NCBI GenBank assembly: GCA_036583965.1
Contig: JAZBQD010000027.1
Location: forward strand, 21,131,001 to 21,195,000
Source of the DNA: Prunella strophiata
Taxonomy: Eukaryota > Chordata > Aves > Passeriformes > Prunellidae
Length of the DNA: 64,000 bases
Direction: 5' to 3'
How positions within the stretch are numbered: the stretch's first letter is position 1; each line of letters opens with the position of its first letter. The notes beneath the pieces were generated by a model, which saw only the letters and a list, made by a program, of their open reading frames with translations, searched no databases and was not told the origin of the DNA. A program made the translations under genes and the position numbers. Shown in pieces: positions 26,101 through 39,795 of this stretch.

Positions 26101-28383
26101 AAAGTACATTAGATTAGTTCTGCTCTGCCAAAAGGAGTAATTATCACTATATGCAGTAAAAAATAGCTGTCATGATTTGTAAGGGAATGAAGTATGGACC
26201 CACTGATGAAGTCTTAATTCAAAATCTATTAATGTCCTTTCATAAGCCAGCAAGAGAGAAAAGAGCATTATCAGACTCAGGAATGGCATTTATAACATTT
26301 TTCTTGTTCATATGTGTGCAGCTTCTCTTGGAAAAAATCTTTAAAGCCAGACTCTTACTAAATGAAGGCAAAAGGGCCATAAGGAATTTAAAGAGCAAGC
26401 CAACACAAGAGGATGAGTGCTCCTATTTTCAATAAGCAAATGGAAGCTACCAGGCAAGTAAGCATTATTCTTTTTCTTACTCTTAGATAAAATCTATTAA
26501 CTTGCAAATTACATTTAAAAAAGAAACTAACACACACAGGAAGAGCACGTCACTCACATCAAAGGAATTCAGTTTTACATTCTGCATTTAACCTCTTGTT
26601 CAGCAAACCACCTCAATCATTCAGAGGATCAATATTTCTAAAGCTCTAAGCAAAAGCAAACCAAGAAAATGTTAAATACCTCCCAAACTTTGCTCTCAAA
26701 AAGCCACAAAGCAGGTACACTAATAAATATGGAGGAGACACCACACTGAGCTCTTTGGAGAGTTGTTTAAGGTTCTGATACCATTACATAACTGAAGAAT
26801 TTGACTAGGAAATGTGCTATGCAAAGAACAGACACTCCTTAATTCATAGGATTAAGGAGCAGCTAGGGAGACCTGTAGTGTTATTACCTTTCCAGATGTG
26901 GGCATTCTTTGAAGGCCTGCACAACACAAGATGCTGTATGAACTATAAAACATATTAAATTCCTCTGAACCACTGCTAACACTGTATGAATATTAATAGC
27001 ATGTTCTTTATTTGCTCAGTTAATGTAGTAATTAAATATTCATAGGAAAGCTCTTAAAATTCCTAACTGACTACTATTCAATTGTGTCTATTGCATTTTG
27101 GCTTGAGTATGAAGTTTTGTTTATGTACATTTGCTCTTCTCTGTGCTTCAAAGAAAGAAAATGGAAATTGAAACTTGGGGAAAGAGCTGAGGAAGCACAA
27201 AGGACGCTCCACTTCTATTAATACTGATACAGAGTGAATAGAGGGAAGGGAAAGAAGTTCATGATTTGTTATGCAATACTGACTCCTTGGCATTATAGCA
27301 TTGGTTGAGCAAGTGAGAGCAAAGAAACATTGAAAATCTGTGTCCCTGAAGGCAAGTGCTCCCACAAGCCATGAAACTGGCAATACAGGGGAATACTTAG
27401 ACCATTAAGCCCCCACTACAGGAATTCCCTAAACGTAATTGGCAAGAGATGGGATGGGAGAACTCAGGACAGCACCCAGTTGCAAAGGGCAGTTTTTAGA
27501 GTGGCCCTTTGTTCCCCACCAGCAAGACTTAACTAAATCTATTCTGCAGTATCTTGTCAAAGAACCAGCAACTGGAACCCAGTATTAAGCATATGAAGCA
27601 CAAAGAGATTAGCTATAGAGTTCCTGTGCTCAGTTACCTTTTCAAATAAGTAGCCCTATCTGTCTTATATCCCAAGGCTGCATCTCTAAAATGTCTTTCA
27701 AGAAAGATCTGACTGTTTTACAAGCAAATGCAAAAAGAAGGAAGGCAAAGGGAACATGGAAAATAGTCCTAAGGAGAATATGAATAGGAGGAAGACAACA
27801 ACAAGGAAACGAAAAGAGGACCCCAGGAAAAGGAACAAGGAAAGGCACAGACACACACTAAAACAAAAGTTTAAACAAGAAAATCAAAATAGACTAAAAC
27901 AGTGATCCAGGAGCAAAAAGCATTGAAATAATAAAATACTTGATTCACTAATTGTGTGAGACATGAAATAAAAGCCAAACACAAGAAATAAAGTGTAAAA
28001 ATTTTGCTGTTAAAATGCTCCAGGCAAAACTGTTTATGAAACTGCCATCTAAAGTAAGACTGTAGTCACTGTGCCATAAGGTGTATTGAAAATTGTGACA
28101 TGGAAAACTGCTTCTGTAAATGACAAAACTGTTAAGGGCACTGATTTTCTACTTGGATGGATTGGCATTGGTCCCAACACAGGTTTTCTAAACACTCAAC
28201 ATTTCAACTTAGTTGATGAAATATTAGTAGTTGTCAGAAACCTCAAAACCTATACCTACCTAAAGGAGTTAAACTTATTGTAGGGCAGGGGAGAACCCTA
28301 AAGCCTCCAGCTTAACTAATACATTTAAACAGCAAAAGGAATGGAAAGCCTCAAACTAATTAGCTCTCAACACTTTTACTTTT

Positions 28384-28432
28384 GTTAGAGAAAACTTTTG
28401 TTTTCTCTAACACTTTGTTAGAGAAAACAAAA
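28384..28432. repeat. Perfect 16-bp inverted repeat with a third arm
   Basis: The left arm TTTTGTTTTCTCTAAC (28396-28411) and its exact reverse complement (28417-28432) flank a 5-base loop. A further copy of the right-arm core, GTTAGAGAAAAC, lies just upstream at 28384-28395. The middle arm can therefore pair with either neighbour. The structure lies in VAV3 intron 1. Confidence 0.9.
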
Positions 28433-31400
28433 ATTATATTCACACTGAAACCATGAAAAACCTTACAGCAACAGTATCAAACACAGATCTTCACATCTGT
28501 GCAAGGGAGAACACCCAACACATCTGTTCCATGTTGTTAGCTTGGCACACTAAAGAGCTGCTTCCATTGTACCTTGGTATCTTTTATTCATGACTGTGCT
28601 TGGCATTTACCAAGTCTCTAATGTTAGCACAATAACATGAGAAGACCTCTTACTTTCCCTCTACCTGTGCAAGGGAAATTAATTTTGGGGTGAGCCCTAA
28701 AGGAGCCCTATGAAGGTGTAACACAAAGCTGCCTGGTGTGACACACAGGCCAAAGGCAGAGACTTCACTGGGGGATCCACACCTGACTTCAGCTCCATTA
28801 CAGAAGCACAATCCCTTCCACTTATTTCTACCCCACACCTATAAGTAAGCACCACTGAATTCACCATCTCAACTGGATCTTCTTGGTGAATAACTTGTGG
28901 CTGTAGTGCCCTGAACACAGGCCCTACAAGCCAGACTTGGACCTCAACTATGTAATCCCTTTACAAACACCTACAGTGTAGGTTCAAGAGCATGTTAAAG
29001 TTAGCATGTACTAACTTGTTCTTTTCTAAGCACTTAAAAAATTCTCAAAAGCTGTCAGCACTGAATCCTGCATGGAAATTCAACACAACTGGGGAGGGGA
29101 GGAGGTGCTGACGAACTACACAGGGTTGTCAGTCCCTATTAAAGGTGAACCTAGCCCAAATAACTCCTATGCCTTCTCCATTTCTTACCAGCAGATACAC
29201 ATCATGTAACTAGGTCTTGGATTTCCACGAGGAAAGAACAATATTCTTATTAACAATCATTACTGTTAACATGCATGATTCATTAAATACTTCAAATGTT
29301 TTCTTGAATTGCATATGTGTATTCTTTTCCAAACTCTTAAGGTCAAGGAATAAATTCCTACAAGACCTTAAGGATGAAAGTACATCTCTCTACAATATGA
29401 ATCTGACTGTCCTCTAGTTACCTATTTTAAAAATCCACTGTTCTATTTTTGCTGGTGTGTCACTTCAGGTTTGCAGTTTATTAGACCATTCTCTCCGTGG
29501 CAAGGACAGGGGTTTCCAATATATTCAGAGAATACTTCAAGGATTGCAAGTTAAGTAAGTAGAACAGATAAGTCCAGAAGCCCAAACCACAAACCAGTGG
29601 GAATAGCCTTGAATGAAAAACAAACTCCAAAAGTAAATTGGCAGGATTGGAGGCAAAAACTCAGTGGCTGTGTCGTGTACTGACTACATTTTTACACCTT
29701 GTGATGTTCTCTGGAGCTTCACCCATATTGACCTGCCACCAAATGCCATCCTTCCTGCACTGAGTGCCATACAGTGGCATCTCAAAAGTGCTACTTAGCA
29801 CTCCCATTGGACACCCCCTCTGTTTCCACACTGGAAAGGATAACAAATAATTTTCTCTTTTCTCAGGCCTCTCAGTCTCCCTCCCTACATTGCCTCTTGC
29901 AAAAAGCTGACAAAAACTTCATTTTCTATTGCTTGTTCAATACAACTGAAAACCTCTACTGCCCTTGTCTGAACTTTTTTCATTTGATAACATCCTTCTT
30001 AAAACAGAAGACCACAACTACAGATAACTAGAGTACTGTGGCTCATGCAGCAAACTGCAATGGCATTATGAGCCATAACAGCATAATGAATGTTTGGGGC
30101 ACAAAACAAGGTTCAGCACATGCATTTTGCAAAATTCCCTGGGTACTACATGCTCCACTGCTCCCTATGGGAATAGACTACTGTTCTGAAGAATCTGGTC
30201 TGGATGGCAATGGTGAAGTAGATGAAACTGTGGTTTGATCCAGAGCTGCAATTCCTGTGATAAATAGGACACAAAACCATTAAGAGTTCTCAACTCCCAA
30301 AAATTCTGGGGGGAAAGGCAATTAAAATACAAATCTAAAAATGTAGAAACTAACTTGTTTTTACCCACAACTGTTTTCCACTGTGACACTCTGAAATCCA
30401 GCCAGTGTTAGGCAAACTGCACTTCATTTGTTCAGTGACATGTAACCCTCCTAATTAGGGGATTCAAGTGAAGTATCTGTATAACACAAGAACTGCTAAG
30501 TTTTAGAACCTTAATTTAGACCACCAACTTAAAAACAGATGAATCTTTGTGAAACTGCAGTAGGCTTTCTTCCTTAAGAAGGCTAACAACAGTGAAAGAA
30601 AGGTTCAGTGGATATAAAACATTCCACTTGTACACCATCATAGGCACTTGCTGTCTAAAAGGCTGCATTCACTCACTCCAAGCTGTCTGCCAAAATGAAA
30701 CACATCATTGAAGGCAACAGCCAATTTGTGTGGGAGATGTGTCAAAATTGCATAACTACCTACTTCCACTAGTATGAATTACCAGCTGTGATCATCTCAG
30801 CAGAGGCAAGTAAGTGGATGCTCATAGAAATTCATCTGTCACCTCTGTATGTGTCCCATTCATGTGACAGCTAAATCATACTGATACCTTGTCTCACAAC
30901 AACAGCTGAGGTACACCAAGAAATGGTCCAAAACTTCATTCCAAAGGATTTCAGTTTAGAATCTCACACTGTAAAATAATCATGAGCATGCTCTCATGAG
31001 AATGAAGATTTATGAAAGTATGAAAAGAAGAAAAAATTAAAATCCTAGAGCACAAGTGAGTATTTGTAATAGCCTAAAATAATCAAATTGTGAATAAACC
31101 AAGTACTTTGAAACCTGAGCAGCAGAGTATAATTTAGCATCATCTGGACTCTTAGTCTGCTGAGCAATTTGATGCAGTACAATCAGGGTTTTAAATGGAG
31201 CATGTGAGCACCAGTGAGAAGTCTGCATTACTGAACAATACTATGAGCTGAGTATTAAGATACTAATGTCATATTTTTGTACAATCCAATTAAGAAAACT
31301 GTTCTTAAATAACCATAACAGAGATGGTTGTTTCAAACAGCTCATTACAAACAACATGAAGGCAGGTTCAGTAAAGAGCCCAGCTTAACAAAATCTGTTG

Positions 31401-33838
31401 CTCAGTCTTCAGCAGGTAAAGTCCATGGGAGACCACAAAAGACCACACAGGAAAGCTGCCTTTCCAACAAGAGAGCAGCACGAAGCCCAAGATGCAGAGC
31501 AAGCTTAGAGTCTCCCCTGAGCCCCAAGCCTCAGATGCCACAATGCCATGACCCTTCAGCAGTGCAAAAGGCCCCCAGCCATACTGGCAGAAGCTTTACT
31601 GTTGCTTGTAAACTGTATCTTGGCAGTTCCTGTGATTTAGACTGCAGAAATGGTGGGGTGCTGATGGAGCCAGGAAGCAGCTGTTCAGAGCAGGGGCAGA
31701 AGATGAGAGCCCCACTTCAATAACCACCCAGGGCACTCTGCCACCAGTACCTGGTCAAGTACAAGTATCTTGCCACCAGATGTTTCCACTCTCTTGCTAC
31801 ACAATCACCTTGGGAAGAGAACTACAGAACATTGCACCAAAATAATAATTTTAATTAGTAAAGTACAATGTGCTTTGAGTTTTGGCACATTATTCCAAGT
31901 GTCCATAGACAAACTGTGTTAAGGATCACTTTAAAGTGAAGAACTCATCCCAGTCTTTTTGGTACTGACTCACAGCTGAATGGCTTCAGAACAACACTGC
32001 ACACATATTGCTGACCTCATGAAAAGCAAGTTTCTTGAAGCATTTTAAAAACACATGTAAAAGTTATTCCTCATTCCTGAAAGAAGGGCTGTGTAAATTA
32101 TTACTGTTAGTTTCATGCTTGTATTTTCATTTCCCTTAAATTTACAAGAGACATACACAACAGTGCCAGTAAAACTAATTTAGCAAGGCAACCAGAGAAC
32201 CACTAACTTGGGAAGTCTTCATTTAGTGCTCTGCTGATCTTCTGAACTTAGTGAAGAGAGTTGGATCCTGTTTTATTCATAAAATTAGTCCTATTAAAAT
32301 CTAAGATGCTCAGTGCATGTGGAACAAATTAATTAAATATTTAGCAATTTAGCAGCAGTGTGTGATAGCACAACACAATTTAAGTTGGTTGTATAAATAC
32401 ATCCCTGTCATTTTAAATGTAGTACCATCAATAACATTCAGTTTAAAGAGGCACACAAAATCACAGCAAGATACTGGCTATTTACACAAATCTACATAAA
32501 AACCAACAGTCACTCTTGTCACGGCTAAAAATTTCTGCATGAGCAGTAACCCATAACTGGTTTTGGCACTGATGCATGCATAAAGGAAAACATACAACCT
32601 AACATAGGGACAGTGAAAGCATCTGCCTGCAAGCTGTAGGCAAATATTTTTTTAGCCTGTTATACAAAAAAACACATACAGAAGCAGTACAAGCAGTTCC
32701 TGTAACATACTTCCAGGCCTCTGAACAAGCATCAGCTTACTAATTGCCTAACAGCACATCACTTCAACACAAATGGTTCCTTAGGTGTTTTTTTTAAATA
32801 ACATATTGAATGCAAACATTGGAGCTAAGCTGTAAGAACATCTAGATTTTGTCTAGAAAACCTCATTTTATGTCTGGTTTTGTTTAGTCTTGTTTTGTTC
32901 AACAAACTAATCAGCTGAATAAAATTAAACTTAAACACAGTATGATCCTGGATTACTGACTATTGTCTAAAAGGCATAATAGCTTATTGAGATAAGATTA
33001 GAAAGAAAAACAAAATCAATATATATGCAATTTGTAACTGGGAATTTATAACAATGACAGATCTTGCTCTGCCTCTCTATGGAGATGGTTCTCAGCACTG
33101 GAGAAGCAGCAATAGTGATTTTCAGGAAAATGGACATGACAATATTACAAGGCTGATTCTTGCTTTTAAGTCAGATAAGCAGAATAGCAGCATGGAGTCC
33201 ATGTAGCAAAAGACAAACATGTTTGATTTTTTACAAGATGATGCTTTAGTGTGAACAACTAGATAGAAAAAATATTCAGCAACAGCCTTTTATTAGATCA
33301 GAATAAGTGAGGTTATATGAAAAAAGGACAGGAGAGCAATTAGGCAAAAAAATTAGAATAGACCCTTGCAACTAATTTTCGGGGCATAGGATTCAGGAAA
33401 TATTTGTATTCAGCTCCTGTTCACTTTTTTCAGAAACAAGCATTCTTCCATTTGTGGCAATAACATGACACTTCTCAAGATGTGTTCTCAAAAAAACCCA
33501 GAAATTGGTATACTGTAAGTACTTGACCTAGTCAGTCTAATTATTAAACTCCTGCACTGCTCACTTATTTCTAAATGAAACCACAAGAGCAGCTATGTGG
33601 GTACGTTCTTTAGCAAGGACTGGAAACTCACAAGCCTGTGACTCATTGTTCCGCTGCAAACAGCTGTGCCACACACAAGTGACACAACTGAGCCTCTGAA
33701 CGTGACTCACAGCTCCACCAAAAGCTGTCCAGATCTGCTACCAGCAAGAGGCCACCCCATCAGGACACGAACACCTCCACACCAACTCCTGACAAACTCT
33801 CCCATGGCCTCTCTGCTCAAAGTCTTCCCACCTGCTTC

Positions 33839-33870
33839 GAGAGTCTCCTCAGGGCAGTGAGGAGACTCTC
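33839..33870. repeat. Perfect 12-bp inverted repeat (hairpin)
   Basis: GAGAGTCTCCTC at 33839-33850 and GAGGAGACTCTC at 33859-33870 are exact reverse complements around the 8-base loop AGGGCAGT. Pairing does not extend outward past the arms, so this is shorter than a typical microRNA precursor stem. No function is assigned. Confidence 0.85.
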
Positions 33871-34735
33871 TCCCCTCTCTGGAGGAGACACAAGGTACCC
33901 ACACATCTGCTGAAACCTGCCAGGGGTACACCCTGCCATCAATAAACACAACCTGAAGTTTGTACAAGTCTGCTCTCTGTAATTCACAGGGAAAATGACT
34001 CTTTGAGGATGGCAGGGGGACCAATAAACTGTGGTTGAAATGACATTCCCTTCTCAATACCAGTATGCCTTGCCACTCAAGGGTATTTCTGATTAAATTT
34101 TTTGACAGCTGCAGAGAAGTAGCAAAAAGTAAATTATCCCATTTCCTCATCTGTCAAAACAAGTCAAGTTACTGTCTGCTAAATGTGGTAATTTCTTGTA
34201 TGCAATAGAGGACACTCAAGAACATGCATAGGAAATCCAAGGACTTCCTAACAGAACAACATGGAAATCACTTCTTTTTCTCAGTGACTACTGTTATGAA
34301 AACTTGAAAGTTTTTATTAAAAAAATTGTACCCATTTCAAAGCCAGATGAGGGAGAGAATAAAAACACCACACACAAATTATTTGCTCATCATGTGTCCT
34401 CACAGTGAAATCTATAAACACTCAAGATCCATAGTTTATTTTCCACTGGGGACTAATAATTGGCAAGAAAACACAGAGAAATTAGAATGGTTGAAAAATA
34501 ATATGATTAAATTAGGGTAGAACAAATTTTAAAAGGCATGTCCCTAGTTAAAGTCATTCTCACAATTACATACAGTAAAGAAAGTTAAAGGAAAAATAAA
34601 AGAGGCGGCTAGACTTTGCAATGAGAACTGTGATGAGGAAAGCATGATAGAAAACTAAGCAAAAGCCACTTCCTCACAGCAGCATTTTTCAGTTCTGAAA
34701 AGGTATCTGAGGCAAATTATTCACAAGTTATGAAA

Positions 34736-34820
34736 GATCCAATATCAAAGTAAAAAAAAAAAAACACTGACCTGGATTAAGATCCAATACCAAAGTACAA
34801 AAATCATTGACCTGGATTAA
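34736..34820. repeat. Short tandem duplication, two diverged copies
   Basis: Two adjacent copies both start GATCCAATA and end TGACCTGGATTAA: 34736-34780 (45 bp) and 34781-34820 (40 bp). They differ mainly in the length of an internal A-run and a few substitutions. This looks like an old local duplication in intron 1. Confidence 0.85.
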
Positions 34821-37287
34821 GTTCTCATCAGTATCTCATTGTGAAACAAATAGTTTAAAGCTGCTCTAGTACTTCAAATTATATGAAACCATAACACCAG
34901 GTAGCATAAAGGGATGAGTATGACAATAATTACTGCTCAAATGTATGTTCTCCATTAAACAAAGAAACTGCATGAAAATAATTTTATTTAGTCCCATGAG
35001 AAGCTTTAAAAACATAACTCACAAATGGTAACACTGAACTGCTTCAGGCTCAAGTGGAGAAATAACATGAACAAACCAAGACAAAAGGTGCACATTTACA
35101 GAACAGTTACTGGTCACTGATGTCTTGACCTTCTTGAGCTTTCACTGACAGCACATCCACTTCCATGGAATAACCAGCTGGGCATCACCCACTTCCCTGC
35201 CTGCAACTTCCTTGAATTACACCAGGCCTATGAAGACTGTGTCCATTCACAGAGAGCAAACAAGCAAGACCACAGAAACCTGAAGAAACAAACTATTCAC
35301 TATGAAAGTAAGCCCTCAGGGACATCACTGTGCAGCAGTTTGTATCTCACAATACAGATACTCAGTGTAGTGGTTGTCTCACTTTGAATGTAAATAGTGA
35401 GTCTGGGAAGCAAAAACATAATTATCATGTCTATCAGCCACTGAAGAGCGAGTGGAACTCACTGGAAAGACACAGAAACCACAGAGACCGATGTCCAACA
35501 CAAAGAGATGCAGGATGAATGTGCTGCCTATTTCTGCCTTGCAAGCAACCTTGAAAATCAATCTGAGAAGTGATTAAAAATAACTACCATTCCCATCCCC
35601 ACCTGCTCCTCAGGACACAACCACAGAATAATATTGCTTAAGCACTGGCATGGTGGCACAAATCTCCAGAGGTTGGTGACAAGGGCAGGAATCTAGTGCT
35701 GCTGCCTTTGAAAAGAGCAAGTCTTCAGTCTGATTCACCCTGCAGCCTGCCAGCACTAGCTTTTATCCTTATCACTCCACCAGAGTGATCTGCCCAGTCA
35801 ACTGGAGCAAAGCAGAAAAACAATTTTGGGGACCCCCTCACATACATTACAAAGCTCTGACTGCAACAGTGAGGCAGTAGAAACTTTTAAAATAATGGAT
35901 GAAAGCAAAGCAATCACCATTTACCAAAAGTAGTCACTGAAAAGCAGTTTAAAACAGCCCAACATGAGACTGCTGGTCAAGCACTGCCTGGTCCCTTGAA
36001 TCCCATTTTCACTGGTCCTGGAAGCCCAACTTCCACCAAAGCCTTCATGCCCAACACTCTCATCCATGCAGCTTCCGGAGGAGACGCGCTCTTAACAATG
36101 CAGGAAACAGATTTCAGACAATCTGCAGAGGGATGAAGCCAACAGGAACAGCAAAGACAACAGGGAAAGGGAAACAGCTGAATGGAAGAAAGAGCATCAG
36201 GAATGAAGTGAAGGAGGAAACAGATGCACTGGCAGAAAAAGAAAATACAAGTGGGAGGGGAAGGCAAATGGAGAAGGTGAAAGTAATACAGACCAGTTTG
36301 AGAGGACAGAGCACAAGCACAAACAAGCTGCAGAACAGATAAGTCAAAACAAATGAGAATTACAGACAAGAAGGAAAGGTGGGAAAAGCAGTAATAATTT
36401 TAAAAACCCCAGACCCATCACAGCAGTACTTCTTCTTAATCACAGAGCAGTCTGGGTTTTGATAGGTGACATCAAGTCACCTGAGTCAAAGTAGAAAAAT
36501 ATGAGAGACAGGAAAAATGGAAAAAGGTTGTCACTAGTAGACCCATCAGGAAAAGGAAATATTCTATAGAAACCTTAACATTTCAAATTCTGCTATTCTT
36601 TCAAATCAAGATGAAAGGCATTTTAAGTTCATTAAACTTTAACATGACTTTATTGAAACACTGGATTTTGAGGTCAAACTAATATTCATCAGCACAAAAC
36701 AAAAAAAGCTGAATACTACCCTATTTCTTTTCGAAGTAGTTTTAAGAACATCTCCCAAGAATGGCATTTTCAGGTCTAACTTTCCTGCTGAACTGCTTCA
36801 CCACAAATTTTAGATTAGACACATTAGATGGAATCACTAGTTTCTCACTGGAATTAAAAGATATGTAACTTCAGAGTTATTTCCAAACCTAAACATTTAG
36901 CAAAATATATTTGTGGTCCTGCATTTTGGGCCCCAGACTTGGACAAGCATTTTTAAAAAGCCATTCCACTGCATGGAAATGGACACAGGTTCTGCACCAG
37001 AAGGAACAAGTCCTTTATTAATATAACAACTACCTTTAGATGACCTACACAGACAAACCCCACCAAGACAGCAATTTTGCCCCAAAGAGAATGTCCAGGC
37101 CTTTCTTTGCTGCTAAGCAGAGGCCACATGCACTCACAATTACTGTAATACTACTGATGGAAGGATCCACTCCTCAGGCCTACTTCTAGTGAAGCGTGCT
37201 AAGAGACAGTGCTACATAATACATCTTGTTTCAGGACTTTTTAATTAGTTGTTTTCCTATGTTTCTCCCATTGGTCATAACAAGTAA

Positions 37288-37324
37288 TTTTTTTTTTTTT
37301 TAATTACATAGTTTTTTTTTTTTT
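37288..37324. repeat. Two T-tracts
   Basis: Runs of 14 and 13 T are separated by AATTACATAG. Simple sequence in VAV3 intron 1. On the gene's strand these are A-tracts. Confidence 0.85.
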
Positions 37325-39750
37325 ACTTCATAGCAGGTATTTTTAACACTAGAGAATAATTCACATTACATTAATACTTCTAGAGCTTGTGCTCTTGAAA
37401 TAACGTGATGCGCTATGGGGCTTCCAAGCTTCAAAAACCTACATTCTCAGAAAAGAGAAAGCAGATAGCTTAAATTAAGCAGATTCCCCAGGGGTCTATG
37501 AATCTGAGCAATTATAGCTGGGAAGACACACAAATTTGAAATACATTCCAGTGTGCTTCTCAGGAGCTTCTCATGAAGTGCAGCCCACCCTGTACCCAGC
37601 ATGGCTCAGCTATCTCTGCATCCACACTCTCCCATCACCCTCTGCATTAATAGATCAATGTCCCAGGCAGCAGAGCCTTTCATCTCAGCTAATCACTTCA
37701 CCAGGTTCTTCAGCAGAACAGGAAAACTACAGGGCTATGATACAACTATAGAGGCATTCCAACAGGATGACAGGAGTCACCTCCATAGAGCTTCATAAAA
37801 CCTGCACCAGCACAGTACCAGCACCTTTTGAAGCTCAGTCCTTCTAACCAACAATATTGCTCGAAGGCATCGCTGAGAACAATTGGGGAGTTAAACCTCA
37901 GCTTTACAAAGAGTGCCATCTGTTCAGCATACTTGCAGTGAAACCAGAGGCCTCAGCACAACCCACAGAGAAGATGCATCACCATATTCAGTGCTGCCAA
38001 CCACAAATGCAAACTTAATGAACACAGACCCTGAATAACTTTCTCATGACTACTTGCAGTGATTAACATCAAGGCACCATGGTGGGTAAATGTGCAATGC
38101 CCTCTGTGATGGAGAAAAAGATCAGGACAGGCAGAAATCAAAATAAAATGGCTCAAGTTAACTCTACTTAGGACTCCCATAAAACCTCAAGACATGACAT
38201 ACCTATTAAAGACCACTTAAGATTTTAAGATGTTCTGCACTTTTAAAAACGCTCTAAGAATTCAATCAAACCAAACACTGCTGCTAAGAGGACACACACA
38301 CATCCCAAGCAAGCCCTCTGGGGTACGGCCCAAAAATTGTTACTTCACGTCAAGCCATCCAAAAAGCTAAGTGAGCTCCAGTATGCACAAAAAAAAAAAA
38401 AGGAAAAAATAGAGAGAAAAGGAAAGTGGGAAATCAAAGCTCAGCAGGAATTTTCAACAATGTTTAAAAATAAAACTCCCCAATTCAGAAGTGAATGTGA
38501 CCCGACCTGACACCCGGCATCGCTTTGTGCGCTATACGTGCAGAGTAAACCATTAAGACAAAGTGAAACCTAAATATTTCCGGACACAGCTTCACACAAT
38601 TTAGCAAAACTGGTACTAGTGTGAAATGCAAAATTTGAGCCACAAAGTAGGATGAAGATGCTTTTAAAATAGCTGCCTTCAAAATAAGTTCAGTTTTAAA
38701 AGCTTGGCAGAAATCCCTTTCCAACCAACCACACATCAATTGACCATAAGCCCAAAGGCAGCCGCCTGCAAGGGCACTTCAGGGAGTCTCACTCTTTCTA
38801 TTTTGAGAGTGAAAGATGCTGCAGGCAATAGCAATAATTTGAACATTCTCTCTAGTGTTCTCTCCCACACTACTTTTTTTCCAGGAAAAAGAAATTTGAA
38901 TCTTGATCTAAATCCTACAGAGCTAAGTGGGATTAATAAGTGTTCACCTCAAGTTACAATTCTCATGGTAGCACTATGTCATGACCATACCTCCATCCAG
39001 AGACACCTAAAATCTGAGGGGACATTGGTGCAGAGAAGGTGTGGTCCTCCTTCTGACTTTAACCTTCTCCGTGCTGGAATCAGACATCCTTATTCATAGA
39101 TCCTGAGCAATTCAGAGGGAATAATACCATGGCCCTCATGGCCTTTGATCAGCTGATAAAGGCATCACTGCTACATGAGGATTGATGGGAATTTGAAGTC
39201 ACTCACTGGAGCACATAAGTACAATTTAAATCCTGGCTGCTAACATGCAAGTAGAGCACAAGAAATCATACAAGCTATGATGATACTATAATGATTACAG
39301 TACCTTAAGTTTCGAGTGTGTGCAAGCAAAATAACATGTTCATTTCTTAAAGCATCAAATTTCCTGCACAACAGTGAAGTCAGACTGCTTTGACAATTAG
39401 CATTAAAGGCCAAGTTCTCATCATTCTATTTTAGTTGACTCTCAGGCTTCTTTCCATGTAGAAACAGTGTGAATGAAGGAACAAGCAATGGTAAAAATAC
39501 CCTAAGTAGGGATTAAACAGCACATACCATTATACAACTCAGAAACAAACAGGTAAATTTGATGGCACCAAGGATTAAAGGGCATAACTAAGGATTTTGG
39601 AAATACAAATCATCTTGTTCTGCTAAGCTTTACCAGTTAAAAATATGCTTTTAAAAGGCCTTGCTTTGTTGGGTGTTTTTGGTTTGGGTTGGTTGGAAGT
39701 GTTTTTCAGAAAATATTTTACTTGTAGCAACAATGTCTTTTCTGTGGGTT

Positions 39751-39795
39751 TTTTTGTTTGTTGTTTTTGTTGTTGTTGTTATTGTTGTTTGTTTC
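39751..39795. repeat. GTT-type microsatellite
   Basis: Imperfect run of GTT triplets mixed with GTTT and T-runs. Simple repeat in VAV3 intron 1, likely to vary in length between individuals. Confidence 0.85.

Noticed and set aside
31328..31723. 131-codon plus-strand frame in intron 1
   Set aside because: No domain, biased composition and no supporting context. Consistent with chance.
33707..34150. 147-codon minus-strand frame
   Set aside because: No family resemblance, and it runs through the local inverted repeat. Likely chance.
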